Source: Neoscytalidium dimidiatum (lineage: Eukaryota > Ascomycota > Dothideomycetes > Botryosphaeriales > Botryosphaeriaceae). Taken from it: 64,000 bases of DNA. Each line of letters begins with the position of its first letter. Within the stretch, counting starts at the first letter, position 1. The DNA lies in assembly GCA_037367355.1 (NCBI GenBank), contig CM074699.1, positions 434,001 to 498,000 of the forward strand. The letters are read 5' to 3'. A model generated the notes under the pieces. The model worked only from the letters and a program-made list of their open reading frames with translations, had not been told where the DNA came from and made no database searches. This document shows, in pieces, positions 23,383-34,268 of this stretch. Both the position numbers and the translations under genes were made by a program.

Positions 23383-25128
23383 TCACTCCTTCGATGGCCA
23401 GACAAAGCTCTTTACGTACTCGAACACGCCTGACTTCCGCTTCTGCGGCTGCGCCTCCTGCCTGGCATGGTTTCCGATCACGCCCAACGCGTCCGCCTCG
23501 GCCACGGTCGGCAGCTCGCGCGCCTGCGCGAGCCTCTCCTCCGTGACGAGGTAGCTCTTCGGCAAGCCGACCTTCTCGACGACCTGCCGCTGCGCTTCCT
23601 TGGCCGGGACGCCCGCCTCGTCCGCGAGGAGCAGCTCGACGACCGCCTTCCCGCAGAGCGTGCCGTTCGGCATGCCGTGACCTGCTCGCGCCGTCAGTCA
23701 ACCCGCATCACCGAAACAGAGAAAAAAAAAACAAAGACAACGTTAACCGGAAAAAAAAATTAAAAAGGGAAAAACGCTCACCCGTGTACCCGCCCGCCAA
23801 CCACACGCCCTTCCCCTCCACCTCCCCTCCGCCCACCCTCCCCACCCACGGCACGTTGTCCCGCGAATACCCCATGACGCCGGTCCACTGGTGCGTCGCG
23901 ACCAGCTCGGCCACGCCGTCCGTCTCGCCGCCGAGCTCGACGTACTCGAGCAGCCGCCGGCGCAGCCACGCCGCCATGCCCTCGTCCACCACGCTGTCGT
24001 CCCACACCCCGATCCGCTCGCGCGTCGCCGCCCCGTCCCCGCCGCCGTACATGTAGTGGCCGGCCGGGTTGGGCACGCCGCCGTAAGGGCGCTGGTTCAG
24101 GTAGTCGTCGCCGTGGGCGGGCTGGCCGGGCTGCCCGCACAGCCCGTACGAGTCGGGCAGGCGGGGCGCGTTGGCGGGCGGCAGGAGCGACGACATTTCG
24201 CCGCGGACGGGGACGATCAGGTCGGCGAAGTGGGGGAGGAGGTGCGAGGTGTAGCCGTTGGTGGCGAGGAGGACGGTGCGGGCGCGGAGGGCGCCGCGGG
24301 GGGTGTGGAGGGTGTGGGGGTGGGAGGAGGAGGAGGAGGAGGAGGAGGAGGAGGAGGAGGAGGAGGAGGAGGAAGGGCCGTCGGTCGTGGTGATGGACTC
24401 GACGGGCGTGTTGGTCTGCAGGTTGAGGGAGCCGGATTTGATCAGCCTCTCGAGGATGAAGGTGACCAGCTTGTAGGGCCAGAGCGACGCCGCGGCGCTG
24501 GTCAGGGTGCAGCCGACGGCCTTGGGGATGCGGTGTTTGGCCAGCTCGGCCGGGTCGGTCACGACGGTGACGATCTTGCCCAGCTCCGGGTCGGCGGCTT
24601 TGAGGGCGGCGACTTCGGACTGCGCGACGGAGAACATGGCGGGCGAGAAGTAGGCGCGGCAGCCGTTGAGGGCGCGCCATTCGCAGGGGACGTTGTGCTC
24701 GGTGATGTAGGATTGCACGGCGTTGTAGTTGAGGACTTCGAATTGCGTCACGTCGAGGGCGCGAGCGACGGGGAGAACTTGGCAGTGGCCTGGCGGGAGT
24801 GCCGTCAGTTGGTGTCTTGGATGTGATGGTAAGGGAAGGGTGGTGTTTGTATACCTCCATTGCGGCCGGTAGCTCCCCAGCAGGCCTCTCGCGCCTCGAG
24901 CAGCACGATGCTCTTGCCCTTGGCGCGCTCATCTTCGGCCAGGAAGCGTGCTGCAGACGTGCCGGTGATACCGCTGCCGACGATGACGATGTCTGCTTCG
25001 GCTGGGAGATCGGGGGTGGTGCGGTGGCCGAGCAGGAACTCGTTGGGCTCGCTGTGCCAGAAGGATGAGGTGGAGTTGGGGACGGGTAACCCCGCGGGCT
25101 TGTGCTCGGACGATGACGTCGACGCCAT
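23383..25128 (-). CDS. FAD-dependent oxidoreductase of the D-amino-acid oxidase (DAO) type
   Basis: Three exons (25128-24855, 24789-23782, 23681-23383) give 526 residues. The N-terminal dinucleotide fold has GSGITG at residues 51-56 and the second flavin contact GATGRNGG at about 85-92. The C-terminal half has the DAO-fold blocks GVMGYSRDNVPWVG and GGYTGHGM. Fungal relatives oxidise amines or amino acids and release hydrogen peroxide; the substrate is not evident. A run of Ser codons interrupts a surface loop. There is no signal peptide and no membrane segment, so it is likely cytosolic. The start is supported by the short distance to the Rossmann motif. Convergent with the F-box gene. Confidence 0.88.
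24322..24374 (-). repeat. In-frame (TCC)n array encoding poly-Ser
   Basis: About 17 GGA/GAG triplets on the plus strand read as consecutive Ser codons in the DAO-type gene. Confidence 0.9.
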
Positions 25129-25641
25129 CGCGGCTGCTTATCGTCCGTGGAATTGGCTTGATTGCCCCGCGCTTCGAGTTGCGTGCAGGTGCCTTTTGGA
25201 GTTCAATCAACGGGGGTCGCCTCTGGCCTTTTGAAGCAAATGCTCTGAACTCTCGAGGTGTGCTGTGTGGTTTAGCGCTGCCCGGCTTGCAAGGGTCGAC
25301 GGCGGAATTGCATGATCGCATTTACTCCGCAAGCGGGGCCCAGGATCCACCGGCTTCGTGCGCGCTCTGCCGACTTATCGTCCGGATAAGCCCGTCTGCC
25401 GGTGTTCGGTGTTCGAAGGTGGGGGATCGAATATCTGTATTCCGCACTATCGGGCTCCATTGAGCTCCCGATCTGTGTATTGATCATTCAAAGAGCTCCG
25501 CATTGATGGAAGTAAGTGATGCGTTTATCAAGCCTATCTGGAAATATGACGACCCAAAAGAAGAACATGAGATGTCTGAACAAGTTTTTGGGCACAGATG
25601 GGTACAGATTAGACATTAGCCATCTATATCCGTACAACAAC
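25129..25641. other. Spacer upstream of the DAO-type gene
   Basis: Presumed promoter of the DAO-type gene. No gene or repeat recognised. Confidence 0.5.
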
Positions 25642-26250
25642 CTACACGTTGACAAGGATGTAGGATTCTTTGTTCAAAAGTGATTGCTCCCCATGTATCA
25701 TCCCAGGCGAATGGTGCGCTTCTCTGTCGGAATCTTGAGGATATTGAAAGACTTCTTGGGGTGAATTATGAGTGAACCATCGCGGGACAGTACAATATTT
25801 TTCACGCCCATAGATGTATAGAATCCCCAGTCGTTCAGCGAAATTCCCTAGCCATCGGATTATTAGAGCAATCTGAGAGCCATGATATTCGGCATAGCCT
25901 GGTCTGCCCAGGAGGCAGCCCCAAGTTTGTGAAATCAATATTTGTTCAAATTCAGAGCCATAGCAAAATCTTCTAATTAGCCTAAACTCCGTAAGGGGTT
26001 TGTCTCCATTATCCGGTTCATGCGATTTGGCTCCGGGTAGAGCGCGCAGAGCGCGGGAGGGATGAGATACAAGCCTGCATCTGAACACAGGCCTTTCAAC
26101 GTGAAGGAAACGAGAGACTACCAGCGGTATTGCCATATTTTTTGTGGCAGTGATATAGCATTCGATATCCATGAATAGGCCGTCAACGAGCTCGGCCCGG
26201 ATCTTCAGATCTGGAGCCCAAGACTGGCGATGAAGAGACTTTCTGACCAT
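25642..26250 (-). CDS. Uncharacterised protein, possibly 5'-incomplete
   Basis: An open frame of 202 codons from the Met at 26250. The same frame stays open upstream to about 26370 without another Met, encoding FNGAALKLFESLF and GPWLQRVEIYPSWPRTGWDGM, which looks like real protein sequence. The true start may therefore lie in an upstream exon (possible acceptor ...AAAACAG near 26370), or the gene has lost its 5' end. Composition is mixed and protein-like, with many aromatics (RRFCYGSEFEQILISQTWG, LGILYIYG), no signal peptide and no clear membrane helix. TATA-like sequences lie at about 26375 and 26424 on this strand. I do not recognise the family. Confidence 0.5.
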   Translation of the reverse strand: MVRKSLHRQSWAPDLKIRAELVDGLFMDIECYITATKNMAIPLVVSRFLHVERPVFRCRLVSHPSRALRALPGAKSHEPDNGDKPLTEFRLIRRFCYGSEFEQILISQTWGCLLGRPGYAEYHGSQIALIIRWLGNFAERLGILYIYGREKYCTVPRWFTHNSPQEVFQYPQDSDREAHHSPGMIHGEQSLLNKESYILVNV

Positions 26251-26439
26251 TCCGTCCCATCCTGTCCGTGGCCAGCTAGGATATATCTCAACCCGCTGCA
26301 GCCACGGGCCTTCTCGCTCACAAAATAGACTTTCAAAGAGCTTTAGTGCCGCGCCGTTGAATTCATGGCTGTTTTATAAGCGAACCAATAATATCCCATG
26401 TAGATGTACCTCTTCCAACTCTTTTTTATAAAGGTGAGG

Positions 26440-26700
26440 GAGAATTCCGAGCAAGGCAGGCGATCGCCAAGTTCCAGCTGCAGGGCAGCGGGCAGCTGCC
26501 CACCTGGTCTGACGCGTCCGCCCCGGCCGGCCTAGGACGCGTGCGGCGGCGGGACTGCCGGCATCGTCGTCGAGGGTAACTTGGCCGTGTGGCGCACAGA
26601 TGATGATGGCCAGGTTCGGAGCAGGCTACCGAAGCTGTCGTGGTACGGGCCGCTAAATGAGGGGGGGAATGGACCGTGTGCGGTAGTGAAGACGGTGGAT
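26440..26700 (+). other. Possible coding relic or unassigned exon
   Basis: A GC-rich island between AT-rich flanks reads as protein-like sequence in two plus-strand frames. One covers 26452-26530 (QAIAKFQLQGSGQLPTWSDA); the other covers about 26535-26700 (GTAGIVVEGNLAVWRTDDDG, then LPKLSWYGPLN). A frame change near 26530 separates them, and no start, stop or splice sites close the model. It could be a decayed gene fragment. I cannot name a family. Confidence 0.25.
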
Positions 26701-28298
26701 TGTTGGTTTTTTTTTTTCCCTTGCGCTAGGGAGGGTTGTGGGTGAGTGTTGATTGTATGGTGGGACTGAGGTAGGGTATGTTTGGCTGATATATGTGTAA
26801 GATTATATCTGGACCCTCGGAAAGGGATAGAGGGTTCTTCGGATTTGGATGCGAAGGAAAACTTCGAATTGCTGCTTCCCGAGCTTGGCTACCGGAGTAC
26901 TACGTTAGGTAAGTAGAAACCGAAAACGAGCTTTTTCAATTTCGTTCACCGCTCTACGCCTTGGGTGAGTATCACTTATGCATCTTGTCGTTGTCCAAGT
27001 GTGCTATGCCCATTGTCCATGCTACGGTCATTCATCTACAGCATCCGAGACTCTTACTTTGATAAGAACATTCTCAGCGTGTTGAAGAACATTGAGGATT
27101 GTTCACACACTCTGTGGAGACATTTCTTGCAGAACAATCTTCGGCTCCATACTCCATCTTCATGCTGAAGCTCAACAGTCATCTGTTTCGTGACGCGATT
27201 ACATGGGAATCAATGCATCTCGATTAGAGTTATTGACTTAGTTGCCGTAGGTGGTCGGGTTTTGCCTATCACGGCAGAATCACGAATGTTAGGTTAGTCC
27301 CATATCGCTACAAAATCCACAAGAAGAAAGGAAAATTATTGAGCGCCTCGAATACGCACAATCCAACACGAACAAGAGTACACAACAACTCTGGACGGCC
27401 CGCAAGTCCAATGAGGCTAAGAAAACGTTGCGGTCAAGTTCTCCTTCACCGACAAGACGCTACGTTGTTCACCGGTCTCCCCTGTCTCATCACAGGTCGT
27501 ATGATTATTTGGCACACCGGAGGGTTTGGACTTCTAGCAGATGCGAGATATTCGGAATTTACTTTTACTATTCATTTGAATACGTCATGCACGAGTCATC
27601 CTTTTATTCATCAGTGGCCGATCTTTGGATGTTCTAGTGTTGGTGAGGTGAGTGGATTGCTTTGTGGATCGGGCGGGAAAATTTAGTTTCAATCTTGGAA
27701 GGCACATGAACCAAGATTCTTAGTAGAAAACGTCCTCGAGATACCCTAGCGCTTCCCGGGTATCTCTCAGAAAATTGCTCTTTGAGTAAAAAGGTGTGTG
27801 GTTGATGTCCATGAAGAAAACGTCACTATAGTCCGCCTTACAGCTTGCCAAGCTCAGGCCTCCCTACTTCTTGAGTGTGCTGACCAGCCGTTGTCCCAAG
27901 CACTATACTGATGGCTCCCGCAGGAACGCTCCGTATTCGGGATTCAGCCCCACACATCGGATTCTTCTCGAACCCTTCTCGAACACCTGACAAAGCCGTG
28001 CTGACAACGGCTTCTTTACGGAGCACAACAACGTGCAAGTATGTGAAGTTGCAGACACCAGGCCCGCGAACACCACCTTCGTATTCGGACCAGCCCTCCT
28101 CGCATCCAAGCCCCTCCTCCTGCTTGGCGTCGGCGCGAACCATTGCCATGAACCGGCATCATGCCATGCTCACTGTTGCCCGGACTGCTATAAAAGAGCC
28201 CTTCACCACGAGCTCAAAGATCACCCAACAGCAACAGAAACGCCCGAACCAACGCTCCCAATCGACCACCAACCACCCTCCGACGAACCAACAACACG
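26701..28298. other. Gene-poor AT-richer spacer
   Basis: About 1.6 kb with a T-run near 26706-26718 and only short unrecognised ORFs (for example 27339-27686). Its right end is the promoter of the small secreted protein. Confidence 0.5.
28189..28195 (+). promoter_or_regulatory. TATA box of the small secreted protein gene
   Basis: TATAAAA, 110 bp upstream of the ATG at 28299. Confidence 0.6.
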
Positions 28299-28608
28299 AT
28301 GCAGCTCGCCACCGTCCTCCTCGGCCTCCTCGCCGCCACCCTCGCGGCGGCCACGCCCGTCGACGGCCTCGAGAGCCGGCAGGTGGCCAACTGCGACAGC
28401 GGCCAGCAGAGCTGGTGCGACCGCGAGTGCGGCGGGCCGACCAACTGCGTCATCAGCTGCTCGTTTGGCAGCATTCTGACCATCTGCGTGCACGGCTGCA
28501 CCAGGCCCGGTGTAAGTCCCGAATTCAATCCGTTCTTTCCTTGAAGGTAGCGGGGTTGGCTGACGGAGAGTGCAGGAATCCGAGATGTGCGCTTCGAAGA
28601 CCGCTTAA
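28299..28608 (+). CDS. Small cysteine-rich secreted protein
   Basis: Two exons (28299-28511 and 28576-28608) around a 64-bp intron give 81 residues. The first about 18 residues form a clear signal peptide (MQLATVLLGLLAATLAAA) followed by a short pro-like segment to about residue 30. The mature part holds eight Cys in the order C-X7-C-X3-C-X5-C-X3-C-X8-C-X3-C-X8-C. An even number fits four disulfides. Only splicing brings in the eighth Cys (ESEMC), which supports the intron; reading through gives a different tail and an early stop. Such proteins act outside the cell as candidate effectors, antimicrobial peptides or surface proteins. I know no named family with this exact spacing, and the function is open. 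A TATA box and a 5' leader of about 80 bp precede it. Confidence 0.78.
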
Positions 28609-29898
28609 GGGGTTTTCTGTCGTATATGTATATATATGATGGAAGACCGAGGGGGTTGAAGGGGTTGGGGTAGCCGGTGTGCTGGGGCGGCCCGACTTTA
28701 TTATTTCTTTTTTTTTTTCCAAATCAATTCCGTTCTTCGTACTTGTAGATAAAGTCCTGACGTATTCGCGAAATCTAAGAACTGGATTGTTTGCTAGAAA
28801 GACTGGTCGCAGACCCGTGTGCACGTCGTTGGTGGACCCCAGTCGCTGACAAGGGAGAAGCTGATCGTTAGCTACTCTCGGCCGGGCATGCTTCCGTCCA
28901 TCTAGACCTGTGAGGTGGAGCTGAGCTTGGTCCGACACATGATCTCATGGAGCAAATAGAAACCTGCTTTAGTCGACAGGCTCGATAATAGCAAGAACCA
29001 AGCTACCTCGTACGGAGTGTGCTTTGCTAATTTCTGACAGCCAGGGGCCAATGTTGGCAGAGCCGGTAGAGGGAGTGATTGCCATGTGGCACCATCCAAA
29101 TGCCGATCGCCCAAGGACAGGAAGAGGAAGAGGGTGCAGGCTGAGGTCGGGCAGGCCGAGGAGTGGCGCAGGCGGAGGAAGTTCAGCCCTGCCGCGCAGA
29201 AATTCGGGGAGAAAAGGACGGGGAGGGGGGTTTTGGGCCAAGCGCGCTAAACCTTAGTTCCCGGCCCCCTGCCAGCCCTGCCGAATGAGCCTGTGCGGCG
29301 ACCCTTGCGACTTGGCCCGCCCTGTGCGCTGCCCTGCTATTTCCAGAAGGCTTGCAGGACGGAGCACCCTCGGCCGCGTGGCAGGTTGAGTGATAGGGAC
29401 GCGTCAATGCTTTATGGAAAACCATCGAAAATCTTGCTTTTTGGCTTCACGCGTGCGACAGGGCCGTGCAGGTGCAATCAAAAAAGGGTTTGAACATTTG
29501 CGCTCCAGAGGAGTCTGTGAGAAGAAAGAGCTATTGATACAAGAATATTCGAATGGGGGGGTATAAGAGTTCTCAAAAATAACATCTGTACAATTCTGAA
29601 GATCCCACCGCATTAAGAATCCATACAATCCGTGGCATCCCCTGCGAAATTCCTGTGGTGTCTGGCTAGCAGACCGAAGTAGCTCTCATTTTGCCCGCTT
29701 CCAGTCTTGATTCTCGGTGGTATCATTGATCGTGGGTGTTTTCGTCGACTCGTTCCCAGAGCCAAGCTGGTTTGATGTAATTTTCCAAACGAGAGAGAGA
29801 GAGTCAATCTCTAATTTAAGCAGCATGCCGGCACCGCAATCTTGGGAATTGAAGAGATAAGGTGGGGTTGGGGTCCAGCCATGATGAGCGTCCCAAAT
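28609..29898. other. Spacer between convergent small-protein genes
   Basis: About 1.3 kb with a short TA repeat near 28623-28638 and a T-run at about 28708-28720. ORFs present are short and featureless. Confidence 0.5.
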
Positions 29899-30435
29899 TT
29901 AGCGGGAGTCATGGCTGTCGCCGCGGAAATGATGATACGCTCCCTTGACCGACTCCCTCACGCTGAAGCCGCCGAACAGCCATTGGTTGGAGTGGCGGCC
30001 GTAGTAGTAGGAGTAGCTGCTGTCGGTGCTCTGGCGCTTGCTGGCGACCGGCGTGGGCGACATGGTGGAGCTGGTGGTCGATGAGGAGTTGACGTGACGC
30101 AGCTGCTGGCTCCTTGCGGGCGAGGTCGAGGACGAGTCGGAAGAGTTCATGCGGGTGGGAGGCAGGGGCGAGCGCGAGCGGGAGCGAGATGCGCGCGACC
30201 TGCTCCTGGAGCGCTCCCTGATCTTCTCCTTGATGGCGCCGAAGAAGTTCTGCTCAGCCGAGGGCGTAGAGCGGGGAGCAGGCTTGCTGAAGCAGAAAGT
30301 TTGCGAGGTGGCGTCAGGAGAAGCGGGCTCCGAAGATGCCCTTGTTGAGGTAGAAGACTGGGTGTATGTGCGGTGGGCCATGTTGGAGGAGGAGTTGTAG
30401 GTAGTGTCCATTTGGTGATGGTGAAGCTCGGCCAA
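29899..30435 (-). CDS. Ser/Arg-rich small protein with conserved-looking C-terminal motif
   Basis: A single-exon frame of 178 residues; Met at 30411 is an alternative start. The N-terminal half is Ser/Thr-rich. The centre has an RS-dipeptide block (RERSRSRSRASRSRSRSP) preceded by FFGAIKEKIRE. The C-terminus carries YYYGRHSNQWLFGGFSVRES, an aromatic motif I associate with small fungal proteins of unknown function. The RS block resembles splicing-related or phosphorylated disordered proteins, but there is no RRM, so it is not a classical SR factor. A TATATAA box sits about 105 bp upstream. No transmembrane segment or signal peptide. Function unknown. Confidence 0.68.
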   Translation of the reverse strand: MAELHHHQMDTTYNSSSNMAHRTYTQSSTSTRASSEPASPDATSQTFCFSKPAPRSTPSAEQNFFGAIKEKIRERSRSRSRASRSRSRSPLPPTRMNSSDSSSTSPARSQQLRHVNSSSTTSSTMSPTPVASKRQSTDSSYSYYYGRHSNQWLFGGFSVRESVKGAYHHFRGDSHDSR

Positions 30436-30540
30436 GTGTATTCGGTTGTTTGCGAGAGCGTCTGATGTGGCTCCAGGCGTGTTTATGTTTGAAGAATGTC
30501 GGACGGATGACGAGCGGGAGAGGAAGGAGGCAGCAAAGGT

Positions 30541-30548
30541 TTATATAA
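30541..30548 (-). promoter_or_regulatory. TATA box of the RS-rich gene
   Basis: TTATATAA (palindromic) about 105 bp upstream of the start at 30435 on the minus strand. Confidence 0.5.
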
Positions 30549-31332
30549 CTGGATTCATGGAGCATGTGGGCTCGGGGCGGGATGCTTGGCCGCGCAGGGC
30601 AGACGGACGCCGGCACCGAGCTGACGGTGTCTGGGGGTGAGATTGCAGGGATGCAGGCAGTGTTGGGCACGATTGACCAATGGCCCGCTGGCCACGAGAA
30701 GCGGCCTTTCCGGTCGCGGCAAGATTAGGGCTGGCCGACGCCCCAGGGCTGAAGAGATGCATCGCGCTCACCGCGCCCCTGCGGTGACTCGTCCGCCAGC
30801 AGCTCGCGGGCCACGCGCTGCCTGCACCAAAGCTGCACGAAGCCCCGCCAGCGCATCTGAGCGAAAAAAAAACGAAGCGGCCCACCACCAATCGACGGCT
30901 GCCTGCCCGGCTACAGACTCTGCTCCCGCATCGCAGCCTGCAGCGTCGGGCTCGTCCGCCGCCGGTCAGCAGCTTTTGCTCCCTCGGCCAGCCCGCGAGT
31001 AGCCCGCAGGTACGTCAACTCGCAAGGGGCCGACATGAACGTGACGGCGATCAGATCACCGCGAGGCTCTGCGCACGGGTCGCCGGCATTGCGAGAGTCC
31101 TGTGATTCCATCATTGCGCCTGGAATAGCAGCTCCCAGAGGCCCGTGCACAGCTGCCTAAGGACGCTGCCCGCTGCCCGCTCGGCCACTCATCAACGCCA
31201 GACGGCCACCTATCTCGGCTCCCTCGGCCCGCACGGGATGGGCGAACGCGACGCTGCGCGACGGTGACGCAGCCGTCGGCAAGTCCAAGGTCAGGTGGCG
31301 ACGCCCGCCGCACGCTGTCGCTCGACTGCAGC

Positions 31333-31398
31333 GCTCCCGCATGGCTCCCGCATGGCTCCCGCATGGCTCCCGCAGAGCTCCCGCAGAGCTCCCACAGC
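31333..31398. repeat. 11-bp minisatellite, about six copies
   Basis: The unit GCTCCCGCATG occurs three times, then GCTCCCGCAGA twice, then a diverged GCTCCCACAGC. An 11-bp unit shifts the frame at each copy, so it is unlikely to be coding. Confidence 0.9.
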
Positions 31399-31578
31399 TC
31401 ACCGGCCGCCTGCATAGCGAGCCCGCCTGTCTGAGGGAGCCCTCCGTGCCCTCATGTTCCAGGCCTGCTCCACCATGCATGCGGCGCCCGAACCACCACA
31501 GCGCCCACTCCACTTTCTCCCTCAGGTCTTCGCCGTCGCCTGCAGCCCTCAGCTCCCCGGGAGCACGCCGCTCGTAGG

Positions 31579-31602
31579 CCGCCCGCCCGCCCGCCCGCCC
31601 GG
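31579..31602. repeat. (GCCC)n array
   Basis: Five consecutive GCCC units; the minus strand carries five GGG runs spaced by one base, a potential G-quadruplex. Confidence 0.85.
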
Positions 31603-32689
31603 CCCCTACAACTCCTCCAGCCATCGCTCCCATACCGTACTCCTGCACACCACAACGCTCTCTTGGCGTTTGAAACGCTCGCCTTTTCCCGCCCGAGGCA
31701 GCATTGCGTCCGGCCAAGCGAGCTCTTGATAGCACCTTCATTCGTTTCGTCTCTGCTCTGTGGCACTGTGCTCTTGCTGTGGCGTCGCGATCAGACCTGT
31801 CCGTTTATCACCTCCACTATACATGCGTCAGCACCGAGTAAGTCTCACCTGTCGCTGCCTTGGCTTCGTTTGATTGATCGGCCCTTCTGCAGTATGAAAA
31901 GGCCTTGCATCCCGCAGCTGTCTGTTTGTGCTTCTATGCAAATGCACGAGATTTCTTGCTTGAACCGTTGCGCCAGCCGAGGCACCGCACGACGGAAACT
32001 CGCCTCCAAAGGACAACCTCTTGACTCTGTCGCATTTTCGTCAAAGCGTACGTCAACTAACAGCAGTCATTGCGATGCCGGTGTCCTCTGCGGAGTAAGC
32101 GGTGGATGCAGCGATGTTCCTTTAGTACTCACCTCCTTCTAGCGAGCAAGTTTCTTGCCGAGGCTGCCCGTTTGAAGCGATGGTGCGCGACTCCACACCA
32201 CTCCCACTGGGATTTTTGGACCGACGCATCCCCTGTCAGCGGATCATCGTACGGCGGTCGGATGCGGAGAGCGATCTAGGGCATGCTCAGCGGAGTAGAG
32301 CGGCTGAGAAAGCCCAGCGCTCCGCTCCGCCCTGCTCTCGTGGGCTGAGCGGTAGGCGGAGAATCCTTTGAATCCTCCGCCTTCATTTACCAAAGGAACA
32401 GCCTAAAGCTCGCCTGCCGCAGATCAAACGTCACTCTGGCCGTTTCGCTTCGTGAGCCAGTTCGCTTGGCGGCACTTCGCCCCTGTTCTCCGAGTGTTTC
32501 ACTCTTTTCTCCCTTAAACGCCGTTTCAATATACATAGCGCTGCTGTTCATTGGCTGTTTTGTTTGACGTTTTCCCGCCAACGCCGCAAACCCGACGGGC
32601 CTCGCTTGCCTGTTGACGCCGCCATGTCCTTTGTGCGGAACTCCGGCTCGTCGCGCCCTCCCCACACTGCGGCCAGGAGTATATATGTG

Positions 32690-32696
32690 TGCAGGG
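32690..32696 (+). promoter_or_regulatory. TATA box of the xylanase gene
   Basis: TATATAT, 93 bp upstream of the ATG at 32783. Confidence 0.55.
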
Positions 32697-32782
32697 TGTC
32701 CGCCTAGGAATGTTTTGCCTTCTACAGCCTGTTTCACTAGCTGCTTCTCTCGTTCTGCAGACTTGAAGTCTTTCTTTTCGCA

Positions 32783-34268
32783 ATGTCATTCCTTGCTACC
32801 ACTTTCACTTCTCTCCTCGCCGTGCAGGCCGCTCAGGCCATCCCCTTCTCGTGAGCCCCTCCGCCTCATTTCGGCGCCTCCCACTGCTGACCGAGACATT
32901 CCAGGCGCCGTGCTGAAGCTGGTCTAAACACGGCTGCGCAGGCTGCTGGTCTTGAGTATTTTGGCTCTGCTACCGACAACCCGGAACTTACCGACACTGC
33001 TTACGTCGCCGGCTTGAACAATACTGCCGACTTTGGCCAGATCACCCCCGGCAACTCTCAGAAATGGGACACCATCGAGGCTTCTCGCAACACCTTCTCC
33101 TACACGAAGGGAGATGTGATTGCTGACCTTGCTGAGGCGAACGGCCAGAAGCTTCGTTGCCACAACCTTGTCTGGTACAACCAACTGCCCAACTGGGTCA
33201 AGAGCGGCGGCTTCGACAATGCGACCCTTGTCGAGATTCTGCAGAATCATATTAAGAATGAGGTCACCCACTACAAGGGCCGCTGTGTCCACTGGGATGT
33301 TGTCAACGAGGCCCTGAACGAAGATGGCACCTACCGCGACATGGTCTTCTACAACACCATCGGTGAAGCCTACATCCCCATTGCCTTCGCTGCTGCCGCT
33401 GCCGCCGATCCTGATGCCAAGCTCTACTACAACGACTACAACATCGAGTGGTCCGGAAACAAGCAGAAGGCTGCCAAGAAGATTGTTGAGATGATCCAGG
33501 CCTACGGCGTCAAGATCGACGGTGTCGGTCTCCAGGCCCATTTCACTGTCGGCAACACCGCCTCTCAGGACGCCATCGAGGGCGTCATTAAAGACTTCGC
33601 CTCCCTTGGTGTCGAGGTGGCCATCACTGAGCTTGATATCCGTATGGAGACCCCGGCCACTGAGGCCAACCTTCAACAGCAGGCTACCGACTACCAGACC
33701 GTTGTCAATGCCTGCTTGAACCAGAAGCAAGCCTGCAAGGGTATCACTATCTGGGACTACACCGACAAGTACTCTTGGGTGTAAGTAACGAGTAATTGCG
33801 ACTTGGAATATCTCAGCTTACCAATATTCCCACAGGCCTTCCACCTTCTCCGGCTACGGTGCTGCTTTGCCTTGGGATGAGAACTTGGAGAAGAAGCCTG
33901 CCTATGATGCTATACTGTCCGCTCTCCAGGCGGCAGCTGGCACCAACAGCAGCAGTACGTCTACTTCCGCGGCCAACAACACTGCCCCGGCCGCCACCTC
34001 CCCCACCGCTACTGCCACTAAGACTTCGAGCAGCGCAGTAGTTCCCTCTGCGACCTCGGTCGTGGTAGCGGAGACTCCTAGCACCACTCCGGTCGCATCG
34101 ACCCCGAGCACTGTTCCGGCCGCATCAAGCCCTAGCTCTGGCTCTTCTGCCGGCGCTGCCGTGGCTAAATGGGGCCAGTGCGGGGGTGTGAACTACTCTG
34201 GCTCGACCACTTGCGCGGAGGGCTCCACCTGCAAGGAGTGGAATCAATACTATCATCAGTGCTTGTAA
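32783..34268 (+). CDS. Secreted GH10 endo-1,4-beta-xylanase with C-terminal CBM1
   Basis: Three exons (32783-32850, 32905-33780, 33836-34268) give 458 residues. A signal peptide ([19 protein letters not shown]) is followed by an Arg-Arg site (SRRAEAG) suited to pro-peptide cleavage. The GH10 barrel follows with acid/base Glu158 (WDVVNEAL) and nucleophile Glu266 (ITELDIRM); both catalytic carboxylates are present. A Ser/Thr/Ala/Pro-rich linker of about 80 residues leads to a fungal cellulose-binding module ([15 protein letters not shown] and NQYYHQCL) at the very end. The enzyme cleaves the xylan backbone outside the cell, with the CBM1 tethering it to cellulose. The C-terminal CBM1 placement is one of the two known arrangements. 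It points to plant-biomass use. Confidence 0.96.

Larger units (their letters stand above)
30436..32782. other. 2.3-kb divergent spacer with tandem repeats, upstream of the xylanase
   Basis: GC-rich sequence holding the RS-gene promoter on the left and the xylanase promoter on the right. It contains an 11-bp minisatellite and a CCCG array. Several 80-190 codon ORFs cross these repeats and look like composition artefacts. Confidence 0.55.
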
